Shown here piece after piece: positions 11,984 through 24,339 of a stretch of DNA of 64,000 nt. The translations under genes and the position numbers were made by a program. Each line of letters opens with the position of its first letter. The first letter of the stretch is position 1. The notes under the pieces were generated by a model, which saw nothing but the letters and a program-made list of their open reading frames with translations, made no database searches and was not told the DNA's origin. Origin of the DNA: Cordilura impudica (Eukaryota > Arthropoda > Insecta > Diptera > Scathophagidae); assembly GCA_963682025.1 (NCBI GenBank), contig OY821518.1:234071836-234135835 (forward strand). The letters are read 5' to 3'.

Positions 11984-13642
11984 CACTCCTTGTCACTTGA
12001 ATAGGACACCCCCTAAGTGTGTTTGCGATCACCCACTGCTCCCAAACCAATGATAATAGACTTATTTTTTTTTTTTTTTTTAATTAAAGATCATTTAATT
12101 GCTTTGTCTTAACCAGCAGGAATTCTTCATGGTAAAGCTTTAATCAGTAACAAAAAATTCTTAAACTCAATCCGTCAAATTCAGGGGATCAATTTTTGCG
12201 TCACTTGAATAGGACAGTTAAAAAACAAAAACATTTCAGAGATCTCAGATTATTTTTAACATAAAAATGACTTAAATATAGGGTAATAGGTTTAATTTAG
12301 AAGAAAAAAAATTGTTTTAATAATGCGTCGAGCCACCTTGATGTTCCAAAACTTCAGTCATCCGTTTTGGAAGAGATTGATACAAGCTAGCCAAGTAATT
12401 TAATGAAATCGAGTCCCAAGCTAATTCCATTGCTGTAACTAGTTCGGGTACACTCGAATATTGCTTTCCTGCGCCATATATTTCACGTGTCAGCCATCCA
12501 CAAACATTTTCGATTATATTTAAATCGGGTGAGTATGGCGGCCAGCTTAAGAGGTCCACATTTTGGCTCTGTATATAAGATTTTACGACCCGAGCTGTAT
12601 GTATCGGCGCATTATCTTGTTGATATATCCATGGGAGAGGCCCGAAAGGTTTTGAAAATATGGAAACGCCTCTTTTAATATTTCTTTGTAGCACAAAGCA
12701 TTCATCGTTGATGACATAAATTTTAGTTTGCAGGTGCCATAGTAGGAAATGGCCCCCACACCATAACACCTCCAGCTCGGCTATGCAAACGGTCCAAATG
12801 ATGGGGTTCCTTGCGGAGATCATGGAAATAGTAACTATAACCATCTGGGCCTTCTAAATTAAACTTTTTTTCGTCTGAGAAGACCACTTTATGCCACTGA
12901 AAGGCCCAGGCCACATGTTTGCGACAAAAATTGAGGCGTTGCGCTTTTCTTGACGGGTTAAGGGGAGGCTTCTTCTTTATTTTTAACCTCTTTAGGTGTT
13001 TAGCCTTCATAATAACGCGATGGACAGTGGATACACTAGCATTTACATCACATTTTGCACGAATTTTCGCCACAGAGTCGTGAGAATTTGACGCTTTTCT
13101 TAATATGAGGCGTCTTTCCGATTCGGTGAGCACACTGCACGTGCGGCCTTTCATATTTTTTCCATATTCAGACTCATTACTTAAGAATCCCGATATGACA
13201 TGTCGGCCCCTGTTGATTTTTTTGGCTATTTTTGCAATTGATAGGCCAGAGTCCTTGTATGCCTTTATTTTTCCTTTTTCCTCTTCAGATAAGGCTTTTC
13301 CTCGACCCATTTGAACTTTATATTAAAGACAATAGCCGAAAATCACAAAAAAGTTCGATCAGCGAAAACTCCGTGAGCACGTGCCAAAGTAGACGATCAA
13401 ACAAAACGCATGTTCTATTCAAGTGACACAAAAATACTGACTCAATTTCAAGCGAATTCCAACATAAAACAAGAAAAAAAATATAACGGTTCTTTGCCAC
13501 AACTTGCAGCTTGTTGCTGAGAGAGATAAATAATTGCACAAAGAGAACGTGCAAAAATTGAGTTATTTTATCATTTCGCTTTTGAGTTAGAGGCAATTGA
13601 AAAAAGAGTGAACTGGGTGTCCTACTCAAGTGACAAGGAGTG
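11984..13642 (-). mobile_element. Tc3-like element with IR/DR termini
   Basis: Outer ends CACTCCTTGTCACTTGAATA and the inverted TACTCAAGTGACAAGGAGTG are flanked by TA (11982-11983, 13643-13644). The core TCACTTGAATAGGACA recurs inside the left end at 12201-12216 and, inverted, inside the right end at 13411-13428, giving four direct-repeat sites. Length about 1.66 kb. Confidence 0.9.
12317..13310 (-). pseudogene. Tc3-type transposase with a single frameshift
   Basis: Starts MGRGKALSEEEKGKIKAYKD with a helix-turn-helix (SIAKIAKKINRGRHVI) and a second DNA-binding segment (STVHRVIMKAKHLKR). The first catalytic block is VVFSDEKKFNLEGPDG followed by YYFHDLRKEP, characteristic of Tc3. After GGVMVWGPFPTMAPAN the frame changes near 12725-12740 and continues as LQTKIYVINDE, YQQDNAPIHTA (second Asp) and SPDLNIIENV (catalytic Glu), ending EHQGGSTHY. 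All catalytic residues are present and only one lesion was seen, so this is a young copy. Frame 1 covers 12723-13310, frame 2 covers 12317-12740. Confidence 0.9.
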
Positions 13643-14650
13643 TATGTTCAAAAAGATAAAGGCTCCTCTGAAAGAATTTAAATATTCAGTGCGTTTGTCG
13701 TGATCATTTAGTATTAAGTTTATCAAATTGTTGCTTTTTAAGATATTTTGTTTACATTTATAAATAGATATTAATGTAAACGTAAAACCGAGATTAGGCA
13801 AAGCCTATGTTTTTATTTTCTCTTTTTTTCTATAACAAAAAAAGTTGGGCTTGATAGTAAACCCTATTGATAGAAAAAACGGGAAAAAGTCGTTAGGAGC
13901 GGTTTTCGAGTAACGACCATTTTATTTTATTTATTTTTTTTTTTTTGTATTTCGTTTGTTTCCTCTTAGATTGGAATAAGTCTTGCAACACGTTTAAAAA
14001 GAATATAATGCACAGAGGAACTTTTAATGGAAACTTTTAAAAAATGTTGGTTTTCTTAAGGAAATTATTCCTTTCAAATATTTACTTTTCTCTGAAATTT
14101 TCAAAAACTTCAGCCTTGTTTTAAGTTCTTGTTTTGGAATAAAGTTGGATATGAGTGTATTAAACTTTGTGCATAATAAATTGACGGTTACACCAAAGGA
14201 ACATGCGGTTTTTTTTTCATCAAATACTTGAATTTTGTTCTAAAACCAATTGCAGTTTGAAACCGTGGGTGAGTGAACAGGCAACTGAATCTGTGCACTC
14301 AGGGGTTGAATCGTCGCATTCGTTAACGAAATTTTTCGATCGAAATTATTTTTTTTATTTTCCAAAATAAAATACTAAGAGTAATCTTAATCTGTCACAG
14401 CTCATAGTTAATAGTAAAACTGAAACGAGGTCTGACGATTGTCCGTCTTTTTTAAATAATAAACCAAAATATGAATTCCGATTGATTTTATTCGTATCGA
14501 CTGGGACGATTTGTCTCAGATTTCAAGACAACATGGATTAGTTTTAAAAGACTTTTTGATTCTCGTTAGGCGGATATGTTGAAAAGAGCTTTTTGGAGTA
14601 CAATTCGCTTCATATTTAATATAATTAAATTTATAATTTATAAAACCATA

Positions 14651-15342
14651 TGTGACATGGAAAGTTAAAAGGGACCCATGGGTCGAAAAAATCGATTTTT
14701 ACTTTTTTTGGTGATTCTTATAGCAGACAACACGCTCTTTCTAATGCAGCAAACCGCAGCTTTCTAACTGCATTTGTTTTTTCATAAATTTGCTTCAAAA
14801 TAGACACTTTTGATTAAAAAAAATAAAAAGAATCCGATGTGACAAACTTTTCTGCATTTAATCTAATTTGCTTGAAGCTCGTCACTCAGGGTGTTTCGGG
14901 GTCGTTGTTTACGAATCTGGTATTAGATTTAAAAAATCTAATCTAGTTTTTTTTATTGATCAGATTTGTTTTTGTGGTCACTGATTATGAATTTAAAGTC
15001 GGATTTTTAAAATTCAAAAAGGCGGATCCAATTTGGCGGATTAGTTTTTTTAAAAATTTATCGGGATAGCTTTTGAAAAATTAAGATGGATGATTATAAT
15101 AGATATATATCCGATGTTTTTAATAAAAACGAACAAAAATAGTCCGCCATATTAGATACGCCATTTTGAATTTTTAAAATCTAATACCAGATTCGTAATC
15201 AGCGACCCATAAAACCTCTGAGTAATTAGTTTCAAGCCATAAAAGCGTTCAGGCGCATCAAAATCAACTTGTTAACTTCAAAGTCGTTTTTCTCCAAAAC
15301 TTATTTTCTGACCATAGGTCCCTTTTAACTTTCCGTGTCACA
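14651..15342. mobile_element. Inverted-repeat MITE of about 0.69 kb
   Basis: Ends TGTGACATGGAAAGTTAAAA (14651) and its near-exact complement at 15317-15342. A second, internal inverted pair lies at 14870-14929 and 15178-15237 (GCTTGAAGCTCGTCACTCAG against CTGAGTAATTAGTTTCAAGC). No coding capacity. It lies in the loop of the surrounding fold-back-like repeat. Confidence 0.75.
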
Positions 15343-15700
15343 TATTATGTATCAAAAAGAATACGTTATAAATAAAAAAAAAAAACTATTAAAAGTAACA
15401 TAAAACTAACAAAAAAAATAAAAATAAAAAACAAACTGGCTTGAAAGCCGCTCCAACAATTTTTTTTATTCTTTCCCGTCAACACGGTTTTTGAGTAGTT
15501 TCAAGCCCAACTTTTTTCTTTGTTATCGGAAAAACCTCGCAAAAAATATCTCAAAATATAATTTATAAAAATAATAGCACAAAAACGAAAATAGAATAAT
15601 CCTATTAAGTATTCGCTCAAATCGCCATGTCTCGAAAATCAACTTGGTGATTTTATTTAGCAGTTCATCAATTCCACCCAGCTGTGCATCTCTTGTGCGA

Positions 15701-16276
15701 AATTGGTATTAAATTGTTTTACCATTTAACAGCCGATTGAATCAATTGATAATGACATATTCCACGATCTGGCACAAAAAAAATGCAGATACCTCAAGCT
15801 GTCTTTGAAATGGAATTAGTCTCTTTTGCATGCATTCCTTAATGTATAAATCGGTTTTAATAGTACCTGTTGTCACATACAAACTGCTTCATTTTGCACA
15901 ATTACAAATAGCCAGGTAAACTAAAATTTGTTCGGCAACTTTGTTTTCTTTTGTGTCTTAAATTGTTCATGAACATTGCCTCAAGTATCGGCTACGTAAA
16001 AATCCGCTCCGTGTTTCATCGCTCATAATACTTGTTGCATCACTTACGTTTATTTTTTTTTTAGCAATTTCTTTTGCACCGATACTCCTCTTGGAATTTT
16101 GATTCGATACTTTCTTTACTTTATACGATTTCACGGAAGACTTTGAGCAATTGGTTTTTTTGAGATTTTTTGAAAAAGTGCTAATATTTCTCTAAGCTTC
16201 TTAGGATCAGTATCTATAATTTGTAATTTTTAATAATACGGAAAAAGCATTTTTTTAAGACTATTTCGGATTTTTA
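15701..16276. other. AT-rich, no gene seen
   Basis: No recognisable coding, RNA or repeat feature between the fold-back arm and the piggyBac TTAA site. Confidence 0.5.
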
Positions 16277-16280
16277 TTAA

Positions 16281-17849
16281 CCCTACGATTCATAACCGGG
16301 TACCCGTGTACCTTTTTTGACTTTAAAGTGCTGCTGTGCCTATAATTTTTGAGATATGGACATAAAACTCCGAATCATGAGAGATTTTGGCTAAACTAAG
16401 ATTTAAATACGAAAAAATTCAAAATATTTTCAATATTTTCTTTAAAAAATGATTTTAAATGTTTTACCCCCATAAACACACAACCGGGTCCCCGGGTACC
16501 CTAATGCAATTCCTATGTAAATGCCTGACATGTAAATGAAAAAACGTTTTTTGTGTTGTTTTTATTGGAAATAAATGTCTTTTTTATTTATTTTATCATA
16601 TTTTATATATATTATATTATAATTCATCCGAATCACTATCGTTGTTATTGTGGCAATTGTAGCATTTAGTAATTGTTATGGCGTGCTCATCGCATATCGG
16701 CGTGCTACATATGCTGCAATTTTTTCTAGTTTTTCTTCTGCGCTTATTTGGAAGAAGGTTGCACATGTAGCACACGCCCGTATGTACTTTTCTGCCCCTT
16801 TGTCGTGCTGACGGAGATGTTGACGGACCTGCAGCACAAAGCACACTCTCCAACGGCCTTCCGATGATGCTTTCAATTGCATTTTTTGTTGAAAATTGGC
16901 GCACGCTTTGCACATTTGAAATTCTATTTTCTATAACAGGAATGCACAGGTTTTCTGCCAGATGACGCAGGAAATTCTTCCTGCGCGTCGTGGTGTATCG
17001 TGCAGTTGGATTATTTCCATAATATATGATGTGTGATGCAAATGCGCTCACATCAATGATGTTATAGAAAAATGCCATCGGCCATCTTCTTGTTTGTCGC
17101 TGGGTCGTGTATTCTTGGAGCGTTTGGTCCATTACGTCCACCCCACCTTTTGTTTGGTTATAAAAATTTATAATTTCTGGTTTCCCATTCTCGTCAATTT
17201 GTGCATCATCATGCATACTAGAAAGAAGGATGACCGAGTTAGACTTCCGCTGCTTATATGAGAGCAGTGTTACGTTGTCGTAGAAGCCAAATAAACTTGA
17301 ACCAACGTCTTTTTTTTTGTCTTCTTTCATCTCCGCAGGGATGTAAGCTTTGTTGCGGCGGAGTGTACCCACAATGCTGAGCTTTTCTACTTTTAGTTGC
17401 CTAGCCAACGGCAGCGTCGTAAAAAAATTATCCATTGTTATATTTCGTCCGCTACCGTAGTATGGCCCAACTAAATCTCTCACCACTCTTTCACCAACAC
17501 CAACTTCACGACCAGTTTCTTGTTTGCCAGTATATATTTGGCCATGAAGTGGATATGAGTTTTTGGCATCGCAAATCCACCATACTTTTATGCCATATTT
17601 TGCTGGCTTCGAGGGTATATATTGGGTGAATTTGGTTCTACCACGGTATGGATATAATTGTTCATCAATGGTCAAATATTCTGATTTTTTTTCCAAATAT
17701 CAAATTTGTGCAGTTGAGAACGCAAAATATAATCAACAACAAAAATATTTACAGGAAAATATTATTTTATTTCAATAAACGCAAAACAACCTACTTCGGG
17801 TACCCGGGTTATGAAATTAAAGGAGTTTTGCTGGTTATGAATCGTACGG
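16281..17849 (-). mobile_element. piggyBac-like element, 5' half deleted
   Basis: Flanked on both sides by TTAA (16277-16280 and 17850-17853), the piggyBac target duplication. Ends read CCCTACGATTCATAACCGGG (left) and, inverted, CCGTACGATTCATAACCAGC (right). Inside the ends the palindromic motif CGGGTACCCG recurs (near 16298, 16488-16500 and 17798-17808), a likely subterminal binding site. Length 1.57 kb, so about 1 kb of the transposase gene is missing. Confidence 0.9.
16617..17696 (-). pseudogene. piggyBac transposase, C-terminal two thirds, open frame
   Basis: An uninterrupted frame of 359 codons, with no ATG start (the first codon is TTG in a truncated context). It contains the three piggyBac catalytic aspartate regions: TIDEQLYPYRGR, ITMDNFFTTLPLARQ and GGVDVMDQTL. 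A C-terminal cysteine-rich domain (CYMCNLLPNKRRR, CSICSTPICDEH, CYNCHNN) is the zinc-binding tail of the family. The N-terminal acidic and helical part of about 230-250 residues is absent because of the internal deletion that joins the frame to the right terminus. No stop within the remaining catalytic core, so the deletion is probably recent. Confidence 0.9.
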
Positions 17850-17914
17850 TTAAAAATTCTACTAATTTAACGTACTTTTCGTTCACAGTTTATTTTTATT
17901 TTGTTTTATAAGTG

Positions 17915-18960
17915 AAAATGTAGTGTTGGAAAAATAATAGGAACGATAATTTTCATTTCGATTTTTTTTAAATTTATTTATTTTCAATAAATAAAAAAAA
18001 AGTATATACGTCAACTTAAGAGTACTTTAGTGTGGGTTAGAAAAAACATACTAAATAATATTTTACGCCTACAATATAGAACGAAAGTTAGAATTAAAAA
18101 AAAAAAAATAGCCTGGAAGAAGTAAGAAGAACGATATCTATTTTCATAATCAACTACCTTCATAATCTTGCATCACATTAGTATTTAGTTGAAGCTCCAT
18201 TCATCTTAAGGACTTGTTCTCATCTGCAATGCATGGATCCGATAAGGTTAGCTTATACTTTCGGGTATATTGCGAACCACGCCCTTGAATTTCTAGAATC
18301 TGAACATAATCAACAGTGCACATTTTTTGATCTATCCAATAAATTTTGACCGACCACAGATGATGAAAAACAACCCCATATTCATGTTAACAGTCTTTTT
18401 TTTTTTGTGTATATGGGATAAAATTCTGTATTTTTTGGTCTACGCTCAAACATTTTCCCATCCGAACCAAACAAATTTTCCTTGGTTTTATCGGACCAAA
18501 GCTCGTTTCTCCAATTTTCCCTTGTTTTAATGTTTTGTTTGCTCAACAAAGGTACTTCAACTTCGAGCTTTTGAAACCAGCTTTTTGAAATCTATTTTTT
18601 ATCATTTGAAATCAATTTATAAATCATTTTTCAGCTCTTCTGATGACCGAAATGGATGGCATTTGCTTTTGCGGACTAAACGTTGATCGAATCGAGCTGT
18701 TTTTCGCTTTCTACCTCTTTCCTCAGCCTTGGTATTTGTGTGAAACATGTTTATTTTAGAACAATCCATCAATTTTTAAATTTCACCCTGGACTTTAAAA
18801 TATATGTACATATATACATTTTTTTTTTCAATTAAAGTGCAATGTTTACCAAGACCCATTTTTAACACTTTTTCATACCAAATATAACATTAAAACTTAA
18901 ACGATTACAGCAAAATTATCGTTTATACAGAGATTTTGTAATTTTTAATTCTTCTTAAAA
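17915..18960 (-). pseudogene. Degenerate Tc1-like transposase remnant
   Basis: On the minus strand WSDKTKENLFGSDGKMFERR is a clear relative of the Tc1 block FSDESKFNLFGSDG (18470-18530). Further downstream scattered matches (VVFHHLWSVKIYWID, VQILEIQGRGSQ) follow the same order. Many stops. No paired inverted repeats were identified. Confidence 0.55.
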
Positions 18961-19846
18961 CTTTTTTAATTTTTACGAATATTCTCAAGGAACTTCTTTC
19001 TCAAGGAAAATATTTTTCTCGAGAAAAAATCCTCCAATTATAAATTTCGCGTGAACAAAAAAATGAATAAGTAGCATCATCGAAATTCGAAGCCAGTTGT
19101 TCTGCTTATTAACAATTAAATTTCTATTTTTTTTTTTTTTTTGTGCAAATGCAAATAAATTTATTTTAAATAAAAAATTAATAGCATAGCTATGATGCGA
19201 GCACTTGTGGAGGAAATTGGTGTTGTAGAATAACAACAACAACAAAGGATTGCTAGAAGACAACTGCAGAATGAATCTTTGGAAACCGTAATCAATGTCT
19301 GAATTTCATTAAAGTTAGTAAAAGTTTAAGTTGGGCTTTATTTGTGGTCTTCGACCTACAAGAACAATAAAATATTTATTTCTTTTATTTATATAAACTC
19401 CCGTCTGTTTTGCAAGTGAAATTTTTTTAGGGTAAAAACCAAATTCAACTGCATTGAGAATAACTACTTTTTCCCATCGAATTTTTTTTCCGACGGAATT
19501 TTTATTCATAATAGGGGAAAAGGGAGAAATGAGAAATTTCATGCGGAATTTTTGTTTATAATTTTGTTTATAAATAATTTAGTTATTAATGACTTGTAAA
19601 AAACGAATATGCTAAGAATTACTGTTATATTTTCAATTATATGACAGTATCTAACATGTTATTTTTTAAATAGTTTATACCAGATTGTTAACACATAAGC
19701 GTTATTATTACTTTCTCCAACTGTATGTTGCAATTTTTTCGTGCGCAAACCTTAACATAATATTTTTACACTTTTGGTTTTAGCCCTACACCCTACGAGA
19801 CATGCTATTGTTTTTAACTCTCCGTCTAGCAACACTTCTGGTACCC
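18961..19846. other. AT-rich, no gene seen
   Basis: Several poly-T and AT tracts and a CAACAACAACAACAA tract near 19230. No coding signal recognised. Confidence 0.5.
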
Positions 19847-20069
19847 TTAAACGCATGACAAGGTCCGTAGGGAGCTATTTTTGTTGATATGACATTTTCT
19901 ATGAAAATGACATTTTAAAATTTTTGTTTTGTTATTTTATTATTGTTTATTAATTAAAGTGTTGATAAATAAATTAATATATATATATATTTTTTTTATA
20001 CTAACATAATTAATTTTTATGAATTTTATTATGAAAATTTAGTTTTACAATGAATAAAACTTAAAAAAA

Positions 20070-21951
20070 CTATTGTTGCGATGGTTGTTTCTCAATTAGA
20101 GTGCAGGTTAAGCACCGATGCATTAATCTTGAATACTTTGCACAAACTGCATTGTTGCAGGAACAGCAATAGTCCCACGTTTTGCGTTGGCGACCGTACT
20201 CTGAACGGCATAGTCGACAGCTGCTTCTGTTGGTCTTGGTACTATCTAAAATGAAAAAATATATATAATCATTCTGCTTTTGACCTTTAGAATTCTTAAT
20301 TCTTACCTTGACATCAAATTCCTGCATTGCATTCCGTATCCTTGGATATGCAGTTATGCGAGTATTCAGGGCACGTTCTTCAATGTTGGGTAATGCCAAT
20401 TGCTTAGTAAGCATAAGGAGGAATGAGCGCTGTCTGTCACTTCTCTTCACTGGCTTCATCTCGTTGAATATTATGAATGCAGCGATGCCGAGCATATTGT
20501 AAAACATGGCAAGCGGCCAGCGCTTGCATGTATACGTATCAAGCATCTGGTCCATAGTATCGGATTTGTTGGCATTGTAATCAAGAATGGCTAAGGGCTT
20601 CTTCTTTTCAGTTTCCATGTTCACACCGTAAGTGTATTGTTGTGTAGATAGCAAAATTACTGATTTATTCTTCCTGGGCACATATGAGCATAGTGCTATA
20701 TCGCCTTCGTTGCACCCAAACAATGTGCTGTTGATTGGCCGCGTACAATTTTTATGTAACTCCCGTGGCGCAAATGTTTTGTTAGAGCGTACTGTTCTAA
20801 CATATGCAGTTTTCTTTCTCATCAAAATACGCGCCAAGTTCAATGTACTGAAGAAATTGTCAGCATAAATTGTGTGGCCAGAATCCAAATATTTATCCGC
20901 AAGAGCGAGTACAACGTTCTGCCCTTGATTTATTTCACGCTCCTGGTCAGGCAATTTACCAGAATAAATCATTCCTTTGACAGGATAGAATGATTTTGAG
21001 TCACACAACCACCATACCTCTATACCATACTTGGCTGGCTTCGACGGAATATACATATTGTGTGAAGCGGGTACGGCCTCTCTATGGGAATAACTGCTCA
21101 TCAACTGTCAGTGAATCATGCGGAGTGTAATGCTGCTGCTAAGTTAGACTGCAAAATTTGCCAAATATCAATTGCCGCAGTTTTGCTGTTGATTAGTCGC
21201 TGCTGTCGCGTATTTCCATTGTCGAATCTAAGGCATTGTTTTATGGACATAAAGCGATTATACGACAATGCTGCTTTGTATATTGGACAACGCGTTGGGT
21301 CCCATAACTGTACAGAAGGCTCATTATTTGATTTATTGAGTCCAGAATACAAGAGTATAGCCAAGAAGGCATCAAACTCCTTTAGTGTGATGGTTTTAAA
21401 TTCCTTTTTGTTTGTTGGATTTGCCAAATTATATGCATCTGTTATTTCCCTACCTTTGCGATTAGATTCGCGTATTATTATGTACGTCATGTCTTCAGTG
21501 AAGAGCGAGCGGAATATGGTAAAGAGATCATATGTGGTTCCTACTGGTCCTGGTTCCCTCCTTGTGTAGTTGACCATGTAATGAGCACGAATACGTAAGT
21601 TGGTGGTGCATTTTTACTCCATTGGGTGCCGTCTTTCGCAATAAAATAACTTTCGCTTGTTGGTGTTTCTTCTTCTTCATAATCGTCATCGTAAACCTCC
21701 TCATTGATTTCTATATCTGCCTCACTTTCAGCATCGGAGTCCACAGCAGATAAATTTGTTAGAAAGGGCAAGTCGCCATCATCTTCTTCAGCATCAAATG
21801 CCGGAATATCAAGTTGCTCGTCATAATCCTCTGCATTCATAAAATCAGCAATTTGATTATCTACGGCACGTCTTTCCTCCTCAGACATTTGTTTGTAGCG
21901 TGTGCTACGACGCACCACCATTTCAGCAATTTCAATGTTTGATTCTGCCAT
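20070..21951 (-). pseudogene. piggyBac transposase with frame breaks, otherwise full length
   Basis: Starts at 21951 (MAESNIEIAEMVVRRSTRY), with a long acidic N-terminal region (EEDDGDLPF, YDDDYEEEETPTSES). The frame changes near 21560 into YTRREPGPVGTTYDLF and on through LYSGLNKSNNEPSVQLWD and YNRFMSIKQCLRFD. The first catalytic block LTVDEQLFP near 21095 is followed by an in-frame TAG and a frame change before YIPSKPAKYG. The second block is IYADNFFSTLNLAR, the third KSDTMDQML, and the cysteine-rich tail runs CRLCRSEYGRQRKTWDYCCSC. All three Asp are kept. Three lesions inactivate it. A short in-frame insertion-like stretch YIYFFILDSTK precedes the Cys tail. Confidence 0.85.
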
Positions 21952-22045
21952 ATTATTTTATCGCTTTTAGTTTCCTTCGTACAATCACTTTGGAATTTCA
22001 AACAAGATGTTGAGTCTTCAGTGTCTAAACTGTGTATGATTTAGT

Positions 22046-22371
22046 TTACGAAACTAGAGCCGCTTTTATACCCTTTCCGTTGCCTACTTGTGTTCTAGCT
22101 TGAACATCCGCGTATATGTACAAATAGGGATTAGTATTAGCAGGTAATAAAACAAATGGTTAATGCGAAGAACACGTTTGAAATGTGTTCAAACAATAAA
22201 ACAGCTGCTTACGAAACTATAACCGCATTTATACCCTATTCGTTGCCTACTTAAGTTCTAGCTTGAACATCCGCGTATATCTACAAATAGAGATTAGTAT
22301 TAGAAGGTAATAAAACAAATGTTAAATTCGAAGAACTCCTTTAAAATGTGTTCAAACAATAAAATAGCTAA
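22046..22371. repeat. Two tandem 163 bp repeats upstream of the piggyBac ORF
   Basis: Copy 1 (22046-22208) and copy 2 (22209-22371) share TTACGAAACT, TTATACCC, GTTGCCTACTT, TTCTAGCTTGAACATCCGCG and GTGTTCAAACAATAAAA. They lie between the transposase start and the right terminus, where a promoter or transposase-binding region would be expected. Confidence 0.8.
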
Positions 22372-22450
22372 AAAGAAGCCGAAATAAAGTTTATGTCTTA
22401 ATGATTTCTTGTAATTTCAGTACAACGTCCCTACGGATCTTGTCATGCGT

Positions 22451-24304
22451 TCCCGGACTACTCACATTTAACCCTCAATAAAAACTAAACTATTGGGCGT
22501 ATCACCTCGAATTTTCTTTTAAACGATTTTTGACAAAATTCTCTTGGAAAAAAGGGTAACTTTTAGGGTACCTTGTCCTGGCCGAAATAGGAGTAATTTG
22601 TTTGAAAATGAAAAAGGTCCCCAGGGACATTCTCGCTAACCGAAGGGTTAATGAAATCATTTTCGATTTTTATTGTCATTTTTTTTTTTATTCATCAATC
22701 CAAGTTTACGGCCCGAGCCGCCTTATCAAGGTTTTATGGCGTGTGTTTGAGATTTGTAAACCGATTTTTTTCGTATTAGCAGTCGCCTGGAAATCACTTA
22801 ATTTTCTATACTAAATTCTACATTCTTCAGATATCAGAGAATTCAAAAATCAATATATTTTGTTTTTGCTGTATTTACAAAAGTGAGATTTTAACGTTCA
22901 AACTTGTTTAAAAAAAATATTTCGTATGCATACAATATTTAAATAATAAATAGTATTATATAATAATGGCATTTCCAATGCCCATAAAAGAATTCCCATG
23001 GATGAATTTCCTCTAATAAATCAATTATAAATTTTTTATAAAAGTTATAACATATTAGTGTTGTTTTGATCTTTTTGTTGTAATTAATATGAAAAATAGT
23101 AAGTCAAGCTTTTAAGACCAGTAATTTGAATGGATATAACAAAGAACAATTTTATACTTTCAGTTACAACTTTAACGTATTAATTTGTTGTTAATATGTT
23201 TAAATTACCATGTAGTATACTAATGTTCTGTGGTGTATGTTTTTGAATATTGAATAAAAACCATATTACTTACTGGCCCCTCAAGCTTGACTATTTTTTT
23301 TTTTTTTTTATTTGATAAATGTTTATAAATAAAACCAATAAATTTAAGTTTAATAGTTTTCCCTAACCATAAATAGATATTTTTAATAATTGTAATTATT
23401 TTTTGTTATCTTTTTTTTTTGGTTCAGTAACTGTGTATATTTTTTTATAAAAAAAAGTTTTTAATTTTGTTCTTAATTGTTTTTAATTATTCAATACATC
23501 AGCAAATTATTCATAAATAACACAATAGCTATGCAATAAAATTATGCTTCATAGAAATAGTATTTTATAACAGATTTTTTAGAATAAATTTTCATACATA
23601 TATTAATTACAAACTCTATTCTTATAAATTATGTATGAAAATTTTTATTTTGTGAAATATTAAATAAGTATAAAAATAAAGAAAATATTTAATTGTAACT
23701 GCTTAGTATAAAATATATATATTTGTGAGAATAGAATATATATTAATAAAATAAAACAAATTAATTTTTTGTCGTGTAAAAATATAAAAAAAAAAGAAAT
23801 TAAATAAAATGTGATTTCAAAAAAAAAAAAAATAAAAATAAAGTTTGCTTTTTTATTTATAACTAAGGCCCATTAACACAAGGTGCGAATTTATATTTTT
23901 AACTAAAAAGTTATCTACCCGGAAGGTAACCTAACGTATTGTTAACAGAAGAAAGAAGTTGGATAGCTTCCGTTTAGTAAAATCAAAATTATTTTAAAAT
24001 ATAGCTACGAGGATGGTCTCAGAACTATCCGAGCATACGTATAGATATAAAACATATGTTTTAGGTTTCAAGGCGCCACGTTATTTATATTTTTTAAGCC
24101 ATCAAAAGTAAACGATCTCAGTGATTTGTAAACATGGAAAAAATCTAACACTATTATGTAATTAAATACTTTCAGTTAAAATGTCTCAGTTCAACCAATA
24201 TTAAAGCCGAGTTCGATTCTACTCTAGGTATTATAAAGGAAAAACAATCAGTGCGAGTATTATCCTAACTCCTTGCAGCGTTTAAGTAATGAAATTAAGA
24301 AAAA
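22451..24304. other. AT-rich, no gene seen
   Basis: A 1.85 kb stretch with long A/T runs. No ORF with recognisable homology, no RNA gene and no clear inverted repeat. Confidence 0.5.
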
Positions 24305-24339
24305 CAAGTAAGAGTGTTAAATTCGGCTGTGCCGAATTT

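Larger units (their letters stand above)
11575..15690. mobile_element. Large fold-back-like element with its left arm interrupted
   Basis: Segments at the two ends are inverted copies. GGAATTGACGAACTGC at 11595 pairs with GCAGTTCATCAATTCC at 15660, and CGAGATATTGCGATTTGAGC with the complement near 15626-15645. Further inside, 13830-13912 (AAAAGTTGGGCTTGATAG, AGGAGCGGTTTTCGAG) pairs with 15440-15528. The left arm is therefore split between 11575-11800 and 13800-13920, and the gap holds a Helentron-like scrap and a Tc3-like element. A short relative of the same arms is found at 48546-48795. No protein-coding capacity was recognised. Confidence 0.6.
19851..22450 (-). mobile_element. piggyBac-like element 2, nearly full length
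   Basis: Inverted ends of 23 bp with one mismatch: ACGCATGACAAGGTCCGTAG from 19851 and, inverted, ACGCATGACAAGATCCGTAG ending at 22450. TTAA is present on the left (19847-19850); the right flank reads TCCC, so one duplicate is mutated or the flank has been rearranged. Length 2.6 kb. Confidence 0.8.

Noticed and set aside
19851..22450. A domesticated piggyBac host gene
   Set aside because: The frame is broken by at least three lesions and the copy keeps its terminal repeats, so it is a decayed transposon.
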